Assembly: GCF_964340395.1 (NCBI RefSeq)
Contig: NC_135551.1
Location: 23,591,003 to 23,655,002 of the forward strand
From: Glandiceps talaboti
Taxonomy: Eukaryota > Hemichordata > Enteropneusta > Spengelidae
Reading direction: 5' to 3'
Length of the DNA stretch: 64,000 nucleotides
Shown: positions 1-14,889 of the stretch, one piece after another
How positions within the stretch are numbered: position 1 is the stretch's first letter
Layout: every line of letters begins with the position of its first letter
Translations under genes and position numbers: made by a program
Notes under the pieces: generated by a model
Database searches by the model: none
Told to the model about the DNA's origin: nothing
The model's input: the letters and a program-made list of their open reading frames with translations, nothing else

Positions 1-426
1 GTAAGAAGAAAACCGTATGATAAAAAGTCGAAGGAAAATCAGAACGAAAAAATTCAAGTTTCTATATTTTGGCTTGTTTTTATGTTGGTTGGTTATATAT
101 TACTCGGGGCTCTGATGTTTGTTCGTAGCGATGGTTGGTCTTACCTCGACAGTACCTACTTTCTTGTTATGACATTTAGTACTGTCGGTTTTGGAGATTT
201 TGTTCCAAAATATGACCGGGAGCATCCTGGTCGTCAGCAGTTATATCAGACGACGTATTTGATTGGCGGTCTTCTTATTATGTCGACTTGTGTCAATTTG
301 TCACAGGATCGCATTAGGAATCTCGCGTCGAGGCTATTTGACGAATCTGCAAACAATCCAAAAAAGAAGAAAGTAAACGAAGTTCGTCTAGGTAAAGAGT
401 CTACTCAGAGTGAAACGCAAGTATGA
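1..426 (+). CDS. K2P potassium channel, 3' terminal exon (partial gene A)
   Basis: C-terminal half of a two-pore-domain (K2P) potassium channel, a plasma-membrane background K+ channel that works as a dimer. The frame is open from base 1, so the exon or its 5' part begins left of the window, and it ends at TGA 424-426. Reading it gives a basic stretch, M3 (about residues 20-42), the second pore with filter TVGFGD (bases about 181-201), M4 (VNLSQ at its end) and a short Lys-rich tail. The first pore and M1-M2 are missing because they lie outside the window. The P2 and M4 sequences resemble gene E (47756-49653) at least as much as genes B-D: both have a long P2-M4 linker with Arg/His/Gln and an MSTxVNL motif. 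It is the first visible member of a same-strand K2P array. No AATAAA signal was found in the 300 bases after the stop. The family assignment is secure; the upstream structure is unknown. Confidence 0.9.
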   Translation, partial: VRRKPYDKKSKENQNEKIQVSIFWLVFMLVGYILLGALMFVRSDGWSYLDSTYFLVMTFSTVGFGDFVPKYDREHPGRQQLYQTTYLIGGLLIMSTCVNLSQDRIRNLASRLFDESANNPKKKKVNEVRLGKESTQSETQV

Positions 427-768
427 GTATATATGTTTTTGTGCCTTCGTCTTCAGATTGCTCACGACAGCAATATATCGCGACATTGACATTATCAGAG
501 AGAAAGTTGAAGGCTTATTTACCATAGAGGCACTGAGTCAGATATTTGTCTCGTATTTTGCCAGTTCTTGAAATGCAACATGTCAGGATTCTGCCCATTA
601 CAGAGTGCCACTTATACTCAAATATTGGTCGTCTTGCACATTCAACGACAAGGTGTATGTGTGCATGAGCAGAATTGTGTGAATGCATGTGTGGCTGTAT
701 TTGTGCAATATGTGTGAGTTTGCTTGTGTGTATGTATGGTGTGTATGTATGGTGTGTGTAAGGGATGG

Positions 769-782
769 GTGTGTGTGTGCGC

Positions 783-824
<42 letters not shown>
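769..824. repeat. (GT)n/(GC)n microsatellite
   Basis: Alternating purine-pyrimidine tract: GT units, then about 13 GC units, then GT units again. The GC-rich centre is the sort of sequence able to adopt Z-DNA. Confidence 0.95.
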
Positions 825-827
<3 letters not shown>

Positions 828-1522
828 GTATATGTGTTTTATAACTGTTCTTTCTGTGTTATCATGTATATCCAGGGATAAAGTAGCTATGCAAGGTACG
901 ACACTTATTTCAGGTTGTTCCCTTTCTTTAATATGTCAAACTATATATGGATATTGATCATAGGAAACAACACACTACTATGACTAAAAGTATATTCTTG
1001 GAAGCAAGTTTTTGTTACAGTTCGACTATATTCTACCAGTGGTTTGAACACTCTATCACGCGTTGCGTGTGTTTGTGTTTTAATTATCGCCACGTGTGTG
1101 ATGAGATACAGTACACAAAGCCCATGTTTGAACTTTAACAGTATTTTAAAGTGTAATATATATATATCAAGATAAAGATACCTGGAATGAATTTTGTTAT
1201 AATTCTTGTCACAGTCACTGTTTGTTGAAAATTACGATTTTACTCCATTGATTCTTTGATACTGATATACCCTTTAACGAACGTTATATTAGAGGCATCT
1301 CTTAATATTTACGTACTGCCTTTAAGACTTTTTTTACCGCCTTGTACCTTTATGAAGTCAAGATTACTTACTGTTCCATTTCTCTATAATGCAATAGAAT
1401 TAATTAAATACAATTGTACAAACAGTGAATAGGGACGTTTGGAAGTTAGAAAATGTGTATTGTTATGAAAAGGCAAATAGTTACTGTAGTGCGAATTAAG
1501 TAATAATCCATCTTGTGTATAT

Positions 1523-1775
<253 letters not shown>

Positions 1776-3890
1776 AGAACCAGAAACGACATATGTTCAC
1801 GCGACCTGCTGTAATACCTTGTCACTTGTGTCTGAATGTTTTCATTTCATGTGTACATCTGATAGACTGCAGTTGTCTTAATATGCCACAAACAATCACG
1901 TCACTCATGCAACACAGCCCATATCAGCATACCATATTTGCAATATGCACGTCCTTACCATATGTGCTCGTGAAATTGCATGGTGAGGCATGACGAACAG
2001 CGAGTTACTTTTAGTAGCTCAAAGCTTGCTCGTTACTCCGTAGCTCGCTGTTCGGCATGATGGCCTCACTGTCGTAGTTCTGTATGATCGGCCTGATGGC
2101 CTCACTGTCGTGGTTCTCCGAATATTGTCATGAATTTGTAAATTATTGTGTTTGGTTTCAGACATGACGCTGTTAATACATGTCGCCAAACACCTAGGCT
2201 TAGTTCGAGAAATGAATATTTATTGCAATGGCCCACATGGGTGCCATGATAATGGGTACTAATATCGTATGTTTAGAGATGTCATTCAAGTTAAAGTTTA
2301 GTGTCATTTGTTTCAATTCCATGATGAATAACCTATTGTTATCTTAGGAAGCTCACCTCAGTCCTATGCGTGACTTACTAGTATTGCCTATTGTGATTTA
2401 GTTATTCTAAAGATCATAGCGTCACAGTTTTCAGTACTTGGGATTTGACCGTGGAGCTGTGAGCACTGATCTGTCTCACCTCCTGGCTTCGAGTGAGGCC
2501 AAACTCAGGACTTTGTCTGTGTTCCAGTTATAGACACCATAAATCGTATCATAAGCAGTTTATATTTTACTAGACATACTTGCTGATCTGTCCTAAGTTA
2601 TGATACTATCATTATATAGCGACTTCACGAGCACCTGCGGACAAAAAAAGATAGAATTGTTTCTGGTCAGCGTTCGCATCACTTAAATACCCTCGCGTCA
2701 GTCTTTTTGTGTGTGTTTGTCCAGCCCACGCAGTCTGCAGATCCGTGGGGAAACACAAAATTAACCCTCCCTACTTCGGTGACGACAACACTGCAGAGCC
2801 AATCATGAACAAGCAAATGACGTCTGTCCCACATACACACTTGCTCTAAAGTACTAAATAAAAAGAACAGTAACTGCTATAGATAGTAGACTAAGTGACA
2901 GGTTTCTTGAGGATAAAAAAAAATCCACGTCGTCGCACCATTTTAAACAAACTGTCCTGACCAGAAACAATGATTCTCTTTGTTGGCATAATACAACTTC
3001 TGCAATTCGATTAGCGCCCGCTAGAGGTATCAGTATCTGTGTGATGAATGTACGTACATACTAGTATATACTAGTATGTTCCATGCATCAACATTCACTG
3101 GTATCCTAGACTACAACAATGTCTGGCTGTTACGTAAATGCACCATATGGTGCGAATGCTAAAGACTAAAATCATTTTAAATTTGAAAAATATGTTAAAT
3201 GTGAGTTCCTACTTTAGAAACGATTATACTGCTGAAAATCAATAACACTATATTTACATACTAGACATTGTGTGAATGTGAGTGTGCGCATCTGTATGTC
3301 TATCTGTGTTTATGTGTGTGTCTGTGTGCATATGTACTTTGTTGATTTTTTCAAGCACCCCCTCAATCCCCCCTCCTCCGGATCAGGTGTCTGTGAATGT
3401 TACTGTATATACTTTAAAATACTATACGCAACTATGGTTGTGTTGTTCTCTATATATGTTATTTGCAATATGCAATCCATGACCAGATTACAAGACCAGC
3501 CTAGAGATGATGGTGCCGGGTTTTAATCTTTGGTCACGTGAGAGCCTTTCTACTATAGCCCATGGCCAGCAAGCATAGTGTTGACGGAGAGCTAGGAACG
3601 TTCAGGGAGGTATCATTTATTTACGGGGAGGGAGAAGGGGTGCTGAAGAACCATTGAAAACTAATATCGTTGGTGTACATTGTGTATATGAGCGCCACAT
3701 AGAGATGGTATGTACTGCAATTTAAAATTCGGTAATGTTCAGCAATATTTAAGTGGATTAAAGTGACGACAAAAAGCTGTAGCTCACTTACTTAGAAAGT
3801 ATACTTTGAATTGTATGAACATTAAGTAATAAATTGTTTCACAGCCGCAACATTTTTTAAAAATAATTAGTACCACTTGTAGTTTGTAAG

Positions 3891-4032
<142 letters not shown>

Positions 4033-4981
4033 TCAATCCTGGAGGGGTTATCATCCTGTCACCGTGTGGAACTTCTGTTAAATTGTATTTGCTTAGGAAG
4101 TATTTTATCAATATCGATATGTAACGTTATTTATCTTAATATGGGCAAGTCGAATTTGCAACTCACAAACTAAAATACAAACAAATAATTCGATAAATAT
4201 CACAAGTACTATTATATCACAAAGAGGCATTCATTCCAGACATTTAACATGACGACAGGTCATTGGAAATCCGCATTGCGATGGTGGTCATATAAGAAAA
4301 CGTGCAACGGGTTGACCTGCAAGCCAGCTATCCGAAGTGTATCAAATTTAGGTGTTATTCGAAACCTGGTTCTGGACGACTAGTCTAAGAGTAACACAAA
4401 TAGCAAATTTACTCAAAATTATATTTTTAATAGCATCCATGCTTAAATTTTCTCATTATTTAGTTCGAGAAGTATCCCCTCGTGTCAAGATCCTATGTAT
4501 CGATATCACTGATGTCTTCAGTGGCTGCCATATTTGATTCTGATTGGATGTTTGTGACGACTTGTAAACAAGATGGCGGCCTGCAACCATGACATAGTGT
4601 AAAGCATACACGGGACTTCTTTTTCCAATCAACTTGTTATTGTGATCAGAGATGGTGGATGAACCATAAACACCATTTCGTATCAATGATGTTATTCCTT
4701 CTCAAAGGTTATGAATATACTGTAGATTATCTGACAACAGTGCAATGCGCATGTGTATGTTTTTATTTGTGACATGGCCACTACTGAATGCAGTATTGTC
4801 TGAACTATTCCATTGGAAGCGGATGGCGGGAGATAGGTTTCAGCAACGTTGTGGTGTGTTGTTGCCTCTAGCTCCTCGTGCATGTGGATCTTTCTTGTGA
4901 CCATCTAACATCCTCCGAACCTCTCCCCAGCCATATAGATAATAACGAATTCCTTGAAAGTTTGAGGGAGCGATTTATGGG

Positions 4982-5006
4982 CGATTGATTGATGGATGGA
5001 TAGATA

Positions 5007-5072
<66 letters not shown>
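4982..5072. repeat. (GATT)n microsatellite
   Basis: Tandem GATT tetranucleotides with a few GATG and GATA variants at the left end. Confidence 0.95.
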
Positions 5073-5980
5073 CATGATTCTGGATGTGTAACAATATCAC
5101 CAGTTATGGTCCTTACAACATTTGCAGTCCTACCGATACACCAATTCCAGTTTCATGGCACAGAAGTGAAAGTTAATCAAAATAGCTAGAACGGAATGAG
5201 TTTGTTGACACGATAAAGACATGTCAAGGCTATATACAGCAGCTAAGCTAGAGATGGCCCGGACTGAAACAGCACAATAATTAATTATAATTTCCCTACA
5301 TATCGAGATTTAGTAACACTTTGCGTTTCACTTCCAAATCAAATTGAAAATATTTGAGTGCTATTGAGTATGTATTTGAGAAGTAACAGATTCTATTTAA
5401 TTTGTCATAATGGCCATATTGGATATCCATATGGTTTAATGCGTACTTATGCTTTCTGTACATGTACACGCATATGAAAATTTAATCATGACATACGATA
5501 TGTTGGTATTAGTAAAATTCTCATATTTTACGCAACCTGGCGTCGAAACTCCTAGTGTGCGTCATATCGGATTTTTGTTCTCTTCCATACGTTTCCACGT
5601 CAAAGCTGTTTTCGAAAAAAAAGTAACCATTTTAACGCATTCTAATTTTCGTTTGGACTTAATCCCCGGATGTAACCTGAAAAATTATTCATTTATGGAC
5701 ATCAACAGATCTACTTGACACTTGTGTCCAAATTTTGATTTTCTGAGTGCGGTTCCCTTAGTTCTTGTCTGTAAAGAAAGAAAAGGTTACAGGTATAGTT
5801 TATTCCAAATCGGACAATAAATAAAAAAAAGAAATGTCCCTAGAAGCATACAAACACTTGGACATTTTCAAAACTATGTCATAGAACTAACTAGTACTTG
5901 TGCATAATTTCTCCACTCCGGGTTGGTTTACCTAATGAACAAACTTTCTATTATAAAACAAATATTTTAGTGTATACACA

Positions 5981-6450
5981 GGATATGTTAATGACTATAA
6001 TTAGTATGCACACGTCTTTAAAAAAATACCCCTGTATTTTATGGCCAAAGACAAGTGTAACTAGCAAATTTCAATCAGTTTAAATTTAGTGCGATCCTAT
6101 CGAAGTATACGTGAAAAGCATAAAAATATGCTAATATGGTCATCAATTGACATGCATAGCTTTTCACATAAAAATTCTTATTGAATGTGGTTGAATGAAA
6201 TGGCATGTATATGGAAACTTTAACTCAGTTTAGGCCTAAACAAAATAGAAACTCGGAAAATGTAAAATGTAAATATATGCTAATAGACCTTATTTAGTAT
6301 ACATGTGTTTCCACAAACAGGTAAACTGTGTTCTATCTGATGAGTATTGTCCTTAGTAACAAGTTCCCTTTCTCGAGGTACACACAAATATAACAACTAT
6401 GCTAATTAGTCAATTAGTATACACGAATTTTAACCTTTCAGTTTCTGACG
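5981..6450. repeat. Degenerate AT-rich tandem repeat, about 120-150 bp period
   Basis: A phrase of the type 'atgctaat...ttagtatacacg' followed by 'ttt..ac' recurs near 5985, 6127, 6277 and 6399, strongly diverged. I read it as an old satellite-like array or part of an interspersed repeat. It was seen by eye only. Confidence 0.4.
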
Positions 6451-7091
6451 TATTCCCGAACGAAACACTAGCTTATATTCGAGTTCTCACGACGATCTTA
6501 GTTTTATAGCCTCACGAATACGAATAAATTAAGTTGTTGATGTTGGATTAAGGTGGGCCAAATAATACTCAGTTTAGTTCTTCCCAGACAACTTTCTTGA
6601 CGCTATACACATTTATTGATATCAAGGTATGAAGTTTGAAAGCTAATTCTAGTTGAAATGATTCTAGAACGCTATAAAAGAGGTATACATGGACAAGGTT
6701 TCTTAGAGTAAAAATAAAAAGTGATAAATAATGAAATTTTCAATGTTGACCACCAGGTGGTGAGTGAATCTGTATCTTTTTTTAGGTGAATTGAGACTGC
6801 ATGGCGGCTAACGTCATATTTACTTAGTATGTGTCCTCTTTTTGCTAAAATAGAGCTAATATTCTCTCATATGCATGAATTTGAGAGATGGAGTGATTTA
6901 ATGAGTAGAATCAATATTATGATCAGAAGTTACACACAGCTTGCAACTTGGTATATCCGTAAACATAATTCCATACATTAAATATTGTCTATGTTGTAAT
7001 ATGAAATCCTGTTATAAAGAGTTCATAGAAGCTGAAAGACAAGTGTGTAAGTGTTTACTCTCCGAATGCATACCAATACCCAATATACATA

Positions 7092-7094
<3 letters not shown>

Positions 7095-7185
<91 letters not shown>
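7095..7185. repeat. (TA)n microsatellite
   Basis: About 45 uninterrupted TA units. Open frames across it on both strands are artefacts. Confidence 0.97.
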
Positions 7186-7189
<4 letters not shown>

Positions 7190-7625
7190 CTTAGTATATA
7201 CATTGTATATACATTGTATATACTACATATAATTCACGTAATTAATTACATTAATTACTTGCTAAAATGTATATTTACATATTACTCAATAGGAGAAGTT
7301 TTACGATCACAGGAGGGTACTAGGGTAATTACTCTCAAGCTTAGAGCTATCCACAAATATATTACTTGCATGGGCTTTCACTGCACAGATATCATGTCAG
7401 GAATATGTCATTTCCACTATTTCTATCAATTCAATAAACGTAGTTTTTAATCATCTTCCATAAGTTAGATTTTCTAGCCATAGAATTATAATATGTAGTT
7501 CACTATAAAATCATGAGCACAACTGATTAAAATTCACTTGTAATAAGTCAACCCCTCTTTTGACTGCACTATATACATGGATATAAAGATAGATACGTAC
7601 ATACATAGATACAAAGATATATACA

Positions 7626-7878
7626 TAGATACATACATACATACATACATACATACATACATACATACATCCATACTATATACATGGATACGTAGATAGA
7701 TACATAGATATATCCATAGATACACACATGCATACGTACATCCGTCCATCCATCCATCCATCCATCCATCCATACATACATACATACATACATACATACA
7801 TACATACATACATACATACTTACATACATACATACATACACACATACACACACATACACACATACATACATACATACA

Positions 7879-7910
<32 letters not shown>

Positions 7911-8051
7911 CATACATACATACATACATACATACATACATACATACATACATACATACATACATACATACATACATACATACATACAATGTACATACAT
8001 ACATACATACATACATACATACATACATACATACATACATACATACATACA
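7626..8051. repeat. (TACA)n/(CATC)n microsatellite, about 425 bp
   Basis: Long tetranucleotide array, mostly TACA with a CATC block near 7741-7770, some ACAC variants, and one irregular unit near 7988. It gives four overlapping low-complexity frames of alternating Tyr/Met/Val/Cys or His/Thr/Ile, none of them real. Confidence 0.97.
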
Positions 8052-8806
8052 ATCTCTGCTGGCAGCTGTCTATAACATAAGAGACACATCCTGTTCTGCT
8101 TTCATATTGTTTAAAAATCTGTGCATATATTTTATTATCATAATACGTGACGTGGATAACTACAATTATAGCACTGTACTGGTGCCAGCTTTAACACGTA
8201 CTTCCATACTTGGTATGACTCATACACGAAGAATGGTACCAAATGAACAGTCATGTTTTCATTAAAAGTGGATATCAAAATAAAGACATTATGACATCAC
8301 TTTGTCAAAAGGCTGTCTTTTTAAAAAATACCTAGATAGTATTATGATATCAGATTAATAAAAAATAGGATTTTATTGACTAGGACTCGTATTTTACAAA
8401 TGTGAGCAAGGTGACTTTTGGGGAGTATCGTGACTTTCTGTAACTTACTGGCTCAGTATGTACCGGTTCAAAATGCCACTGCCGCCACCATGGAACCATA
8501 ACATGATCACACCATATTAGTCAAATCACTGCAGAGAATCAATTTTTAGTGGTGATGTGAAGAGAAAATGGGTCTCTCTGGAATAAAGTTGAATAAAACA
8601 AGTCTGGTAAGATGTTTGGTACAGTGAGGATGTATGTTTATAGTAATATTAGTAACCGACTGACATAATTATGTCCCGATAATTTACAAAACATCGGTGT
8701 CAGCGCCCTAATCTAGTCTTTGGGAGGTCTGGCCCTTTATTTGGCTCTGCCAATTTTACTGTGGTGGTATACGTAGTAATGGGAAAGAACGTCATGCCTT
8801 AAAATC

Positions 8807-9230
8807 GTCAATGTAGTGGCAGTGGTGGGATCGAATCCTTACCATTGCTCCTGTGACGTGTGCCCCTAATTATCAATGTAGTGGCAGTGTATGTTATGTA
8901 TGTTATGTTCAGTGAGGCTCAGGACGTCGTGTTGTACTATTGCAACTAATATCACTTTATTGACATAATGTTGACATGTACATATGATAGTGATGATGTC
9001 ATTGTCAGAATGATCCCATGTATAATTCATTAGATATTAATGTATAGATCATATCATTACAGTGGGATCGAGTCCTTACCATTGGTTCTGAGACTTGTGC
9101 CCCTTATCAATGTAGTGGCAGTGGTGGGATCGAATCCTTACCATTGGTTCTGTTACTTGTGTCCCTTATCAATGTGGTGGCAGTGGTGGGATCGAGTTCT
9201 GAGACGTGTGCCCCTTATCAACGTAGTGTA
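8807..9230. repeat. 62-bp minisatellite, about four units in two blocks
   Basis: The unit contains 'gtgggatcgaatccttacca', 'ttggttctgagacttgtgcc' and 'ccttatcaatgtagtggcag'. One unit lies at 8807-8889. About three more, the last truncated, lie at 9058-9230. The two blocks are separated by about 170 bp of unrelated sequence. Units differ by several substitutions. Confidence 0.85.
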
Positions 9231-10314
9231 TGAGTATATATATAATACATTGTGAATAATAACATAATATACGTTGTGTAGGTGAAATACACGTGTGTGA
9301 ACGCCTATGCATTATTCTCTCTTATCTCATTACAACAAAAGATAACATATTGTATCGTGGTCAGAGTCGACGGTTTGATCTCGGGGGAGGGGGGGGGGGT
9401 TAGCTGTAGATACAGGTGGTAAACTGCATCGGGTAAGGACAAACACATATTGCTACTTCCCAGGTTTTGTGACCAATTTTTCATTTTCCCTTAATATAAT
9501 TCATACTGCACTGTCCTCATCCAAAACGGGAAACGTGAGCAAATTGTATACATGTATTGTTGAAATACCCCCCCCCCCCCACTGGCCGTAAAATCTGAAC
9601 GTTCCCTATAACTGTGGTCGGTGGTCAACGAGATGGATGTCTATCGTTTGCTATTCCACCACTGTCAACTACATTCCACAAGTACAGTCAACTTGTACCG
9701 TGACGCCTGTCTACGTATACGGTAATCACGGTTACACTTGGTCTGACGATACTGTGTTGCCACGCATCTTTGAACTCTAGTGATCGCTGGTGTACTATCT
9801 ATCGTGACTAATAACCAAAGACAGATGACAAAGGTCTACCACGATTTATGAGCAATCCAACCTGCTACCGAAACACATGCATCGAGTACAATGGCGTACA
9901 TATATACTGTTAAAAAACAAAGGATTATGAAGGTAAAAATAACAACAAAATTGATACATTAATGACATGAAAATGAACCGTGCAGTGCGCAGTACAGTGT
10001 GGCGTGACATAATAGCTGACTTGAAGTAAGACGATATGTTTTAGCGATAAAAAGCTGTTTACGCTTTCATCCGCCTTCATAACAATTGTTTTGAAGCACA
10101 GCCCAATGCTAACTAGTTCAACAACGAATACGGCGTGTCCAACTTGTATTTTAATTTGGCAGAGCTCAAAGGTCACTGATCTACATAATAATGGAAACAA
10201 CAGCTTATCTTCGCCAGTTGTTATCACTGAACCTTTAGCCTCCAAATATCAATTACCAGATCAGCAATGATTGCCTGTCAACGTTTAAACAGACGCAAAT
10301 CAGTAGTTTTCAAA

Positions 10315-11081
10315 ATGGCAGCGTCCCCAATTGACAACTCCGGTGCTGCACGTCGACTCAGTACCGAGAATGAATTCACTCACTCGTCTCCTCCACACAT
10401 TGAGGGATCGGCGTTCTGGGGGACAGTGTGCAAGTCGAGTATATTTTCTTGTCTCATCATTCTGGTGTATATATCGTTGGGAGGACTTGTTTTCAAAATG
10501 ATCGAGACACTGCCTAAAGAAAGGCTGGAGACAGAGGATACTACTCTTTACGTGCACAGCAATCAAACAAATGCCAACACCTCTACAAAAAACAAGACCG
10601 TAAGATACAAAATAGAAACGTTTCAATTACGGAGAAAATTCTTCCAAAACTTACATGACATTTGGGCAACAGAGTCCACCAACTGGACGGAGTCTGCTAC
10701 GATGGTGTTAATGAAGTACGAGAAAAAAATGAAGAAAATTAAAGACAAGAGGAAGATCGATCTGGCGGACTTGACTAAGAATCCGTTGATGGACTGGTTA
10801 AATTCGTGCTTCTTCTGTCTCACCGTTGTTAGCACTATAGGTAAGTCGAGTGCCTGACCTCAGTATGTATATGACCGAGCAAAGATTATTAAACACGGTC
10901 AGTCCCTATCAGCTATGATAAGCCGCTAGCCGTGGTATTCACCCAAATACCAGCAGTAATTCATGTCACTACAGCATAAGAACATGTTCCATGACGATCT
11001 CATGATCAGACAATGAAAATACAGTGTATATATCCGATACTACTATCAACAATGAAAATGCAAATATTATCTGATTCTGGT

Positions 11082-11127
<46 letters not shown>

Positions 11128-13481
11128 CAGTCAGTCAATCAGTCAGTCAGTCAGTCAGTCAGTCAGTCAGTCAGTCAGTCAATCAATCAATCAATCAATC
11201 AATCAAAAGAATTTGTATAGCGCCAAAATCCAATACGACGTATTATAAATATTCTATGGCGCATGATTTCCAGTTCCAGAACTAAAGCTATCTATCGACT
11301 ACAGTAGTACCAATCAAGAGTTTCTCCCCGGGAGTTTCCCCGTGTTTTGTGTCAGAAGTTTCCTTCTCTTTCAATTATTCTCTGACTTTGATTTTAGCTT
11401 ACACAACAGATGACACTGTCACATTCCAAACTCCATTAAGTAATTTACGGTGCCGCTATCCCTCTCGAAGAAAAGCATCCACGCCAAAATGCTCAACAAA
11501 GACAAAAGTGCACCAACCTAAATATGTTGCAGCCAACATGTACATGCTTACTGCTGTTACGTAATATGTTTTAATTTATCTCTCGTCTGTTTAATATCGC
11601 CTTATTGCCTATATTGTTCAAATCCGTCACAGCTTGGTAGCTGCAAATGTTTGAAATTACAGTTTCATTGATTAAGTTGAATAGCAATATAATGAATCGA
11701 CCTTCCACATGTTTCGAAAATAACTTCGAGAAATATTGTATTTGATAAATAAGTAACCCAACCCAAAACTCAGCTAACAGTATTGTGCTAGCAAAGAAAC
11801 ACTTTTCCTCCACACTTTGCTCATCTTTTAATTTATCATCAGCATTTGCCTTTTTTCAGTACATTTTTGATCGTATTGGTCGAGTATTTACTATGTATGA
11901 TTTTGTTGTTTTTCGTGTCTCTATAATTTATCGTATTACAATTACAATAATATGTATATGTGTTCTGTTGTCAGTGTTAATGTCAATGCAAGCGATAAAT
12001 GTTAATGTAATTTTTTTAATACCCGCTAGAATACAAAACTCCCTAGACAATTCTATATACCGGATGGTTCTTTAGTTTATTTTTGGACCTTGGCACGAGC
12101 GAGTCATCTGGTGAAACACAAAAAAGATGGCAGTTATTTTTAGAACTGAGAAATATTGCTCCCGCTGTTTGATCGTTGTCTAAATAACGCACGATTCGAA
12201 TTAATTGACCAATACAGTCACTTTCGAAGTCTTTATTCACTCTGAAAGATTACAAGACTTGTTCGCTACGTATTACACGTACGAACAAATACAGCTCGTT
12301 TTATGTTAGTGTTCGCTGTCTCTATTTTGAAAGACTACCAGATCTAGACTTGTTCGCTACACGTAAGACAAACTACAGCTCGTTTAATGTTAGTGTTCAC
12401 CAGTCTGGTTCTGTTTTGAAAGACTACCAAATTTAGACTTGTTCGCTACACGTACAACAAATACTGAGTTTAATGACAGTGTTCACTGACTGTTTGATAA
12501 AACTACGCAGAAGCCAATACGAAAGTGCACACTGTACACTTTCTAAGATAGCAAGATCGCCGCAGTTTCTTGGTAGTAAACGCAGACACGCGGGTACCAA
12601 TTTTTCAATGTCTGCATAGACGTACGTTAGTTCATTTCACCTTGACAAAATTTAACAAATTTAATGATGAAAATGTATTCATACAGTCTTGGTACTATGT
12701 GTAGTTTCTCATTGGTTTCTGTATGAATGGATGAAACAGGGCCAGTGACCACTTATATATGAAACAGGCAATAGTAAAGTTCTGGAATTGACAAAAGTAT
12801 GGCCATCATTTTGCTTTTGAAATATAATCGTAAAATTACATACAACCATATTGTATATGTTACGTAATAAATGGAGATAAGATCGTCCTTGACTACCACT
12901 GTACCAGTCTATGCATTGATGCATGTACTCTAAGTCGGTTGTTTTTGAAGGATTATGCTGGTTGGTCAACGTTTATAGAATAGGCGAACGTAACAATACT
13001 TTATTTGATGAAGGACACAAACTGACGTTTTCCGTCGATATTTGGTTAGAAATGACAACATGAAGTTCTGCAATTTATCGCATTGACGCCAGACCCTCTC
13101 CCCTCTAAACGAACCGTCGAAGTTCGCTTTTTGAGTTTGTGTGGCATTCATTGTGAGATGGTCCCTTACAATCAGAAATGTGTGATTCTCGGTGATTTCA
13201 ACTTCGATGCATCTTAGGCTGGAGTCAGAATTTACGGCGCGGGAGATGGGGGGGGGGGGGTAGAAATGGTGGGAGCAAAAAGGGGGCAGCGAATATTATG
13301 ATAGTCTGAAAGGGGGACACGAACTGTTTTGCTCATGACATGAACCAAATTAAACCTCAGGAGCGGTCGTTTACCAAGTAAATTAAAAAAATTCTCCCGG
13401 CTTTGCTGCAATACCTTCTAAAACCTAGATTCAGTGATGAGTTGGGTGACAGCCATACGAATGTATTTGTGCATGCCTTTC

Positions 13482-13528
<47 letters not shown>

Positions 13529-13629
13529 GGATGCATGCATGCATGTATGTATGTATGTATGTATGTATGTATGTATGTATGTATGTATGTATGTCTCTCT
13601 CTCTGTCTCTCTCCCCCCCTCTCTGTCTG

Positions 13630-13702
<73 letters not shown>

Positions 13703-14846
13703 CTTTGTTTGAACATTCAAACCTCCTCCCACACCCTCCCCAGTAGCTACCATGAGGGATGCTGTTTCTGCCCAGAATCAAGATCGAAAGAGAAAACCCT
13801 GCTAGCTAATAAGTATCTCTTTAAGTTTATTTGTATAGAAATATATCATTATTTGTTATGTATGGACGCTGAAGTTGATTTCCACCCCTGAAGTGTGATA
13901 TGTATGTTTCTTTGGTTCATTTTGGGAGGTCATGAAATTTCTTGAGAGCGCGAAGTGCGGGAGGGGGGGGGGGGGCTGCGAAAAAAAATGTTGACCTATA
14001 TAATTTCTCCCCAGGCCCCCCGTCGTAAATTCTGATCCCAGCCTTACCCTCCTGAACGGTTACAACTTTGAGTTAAACTTGAAAAAAACGACACTTCAAC
14101 TATATTCGCCAGCTTAGGCTGAAACAGCTATTGATCACGTGATTACAAATTAATAGTACTAGCTATTTTATCAAGTGTGGGATTCGAACCTGTGTCAGGT
14201 GATACACACACTCACTCGATCAGCGACCACTTTCCGGATGGGGGATTCTTTCACTTAAATCTCAGAATCATATCATTCAAACTGCTGAATTTAGATCAGA
14301 TCGATTTATCTCATTTGCATCATTGATAAGTTATTTAAAGGAATCGAATAACAATGGTGCACAATCAAGGTCTTACGTATTTGCTTACGTTATTGGTCCC
14401 AATCAATACCTTTTACATTCCATATTCAGACGCACAATGTCGTGACTTAGAATGACCAGCATATAAATTCAGTATTTTCAGTTCGAATGCTTACAATTTC
14501 GCTTACACATGGTATAAATACTGCACTCGATAGAGTATCGAAACACTCTATGAAATAGTTATATCCACATATTTTTTTCTGTCACATTTCTCTACTATAC
14601 CGGTGACACAGTAGTAAGTGTGCCTTCAATATTATTGCACATCATCACATCATTCATTTTGATTTGATACTGACTAACATTCAGTTTTGACTGTTATAGT
14701 ACCCCTTGATAAAGAGAAAATGTATACATTTACATGACATTTACGTGTATTACGTCACAATAACGTGTGTTTTGACCTTTGGAATCGTACCAATAACCTC
14801 AATGATTAATTAGAAAGTGCTTCGCGAATAAGGTGTTCCTTCGTTT

Positions 14847-14889
<43 letters not shown>

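Noticed and set aside
7534-8089. Long frames of Met/Tyr/Val/Cys and His/Thr/Ile on both strands
   Set aside because: Pure translation of the TACA/CATC microsatellite; frames are open on both strands because the repeat has no stop.
8475-8505. Perfect vertebrate-style start context GCCGCCACCATGG
   Set aside because: The frame stops after three codons (ATG GAA CCA TAA) and no splice donor or domain follows.
9925-10245. 106-codon minus-strand frame just upstream of gene B
   Set aside because: No family signature, divergent position typical of chance frames in AT-rich DNA; lies in the probable gene B promoter and 5' UTR.
14171-14240. tRNA gene on the minus strand
   Set aside because: B box is perfect but the A box is poor and no acceptor stem pairs; kept only as a possible SINE remnant.
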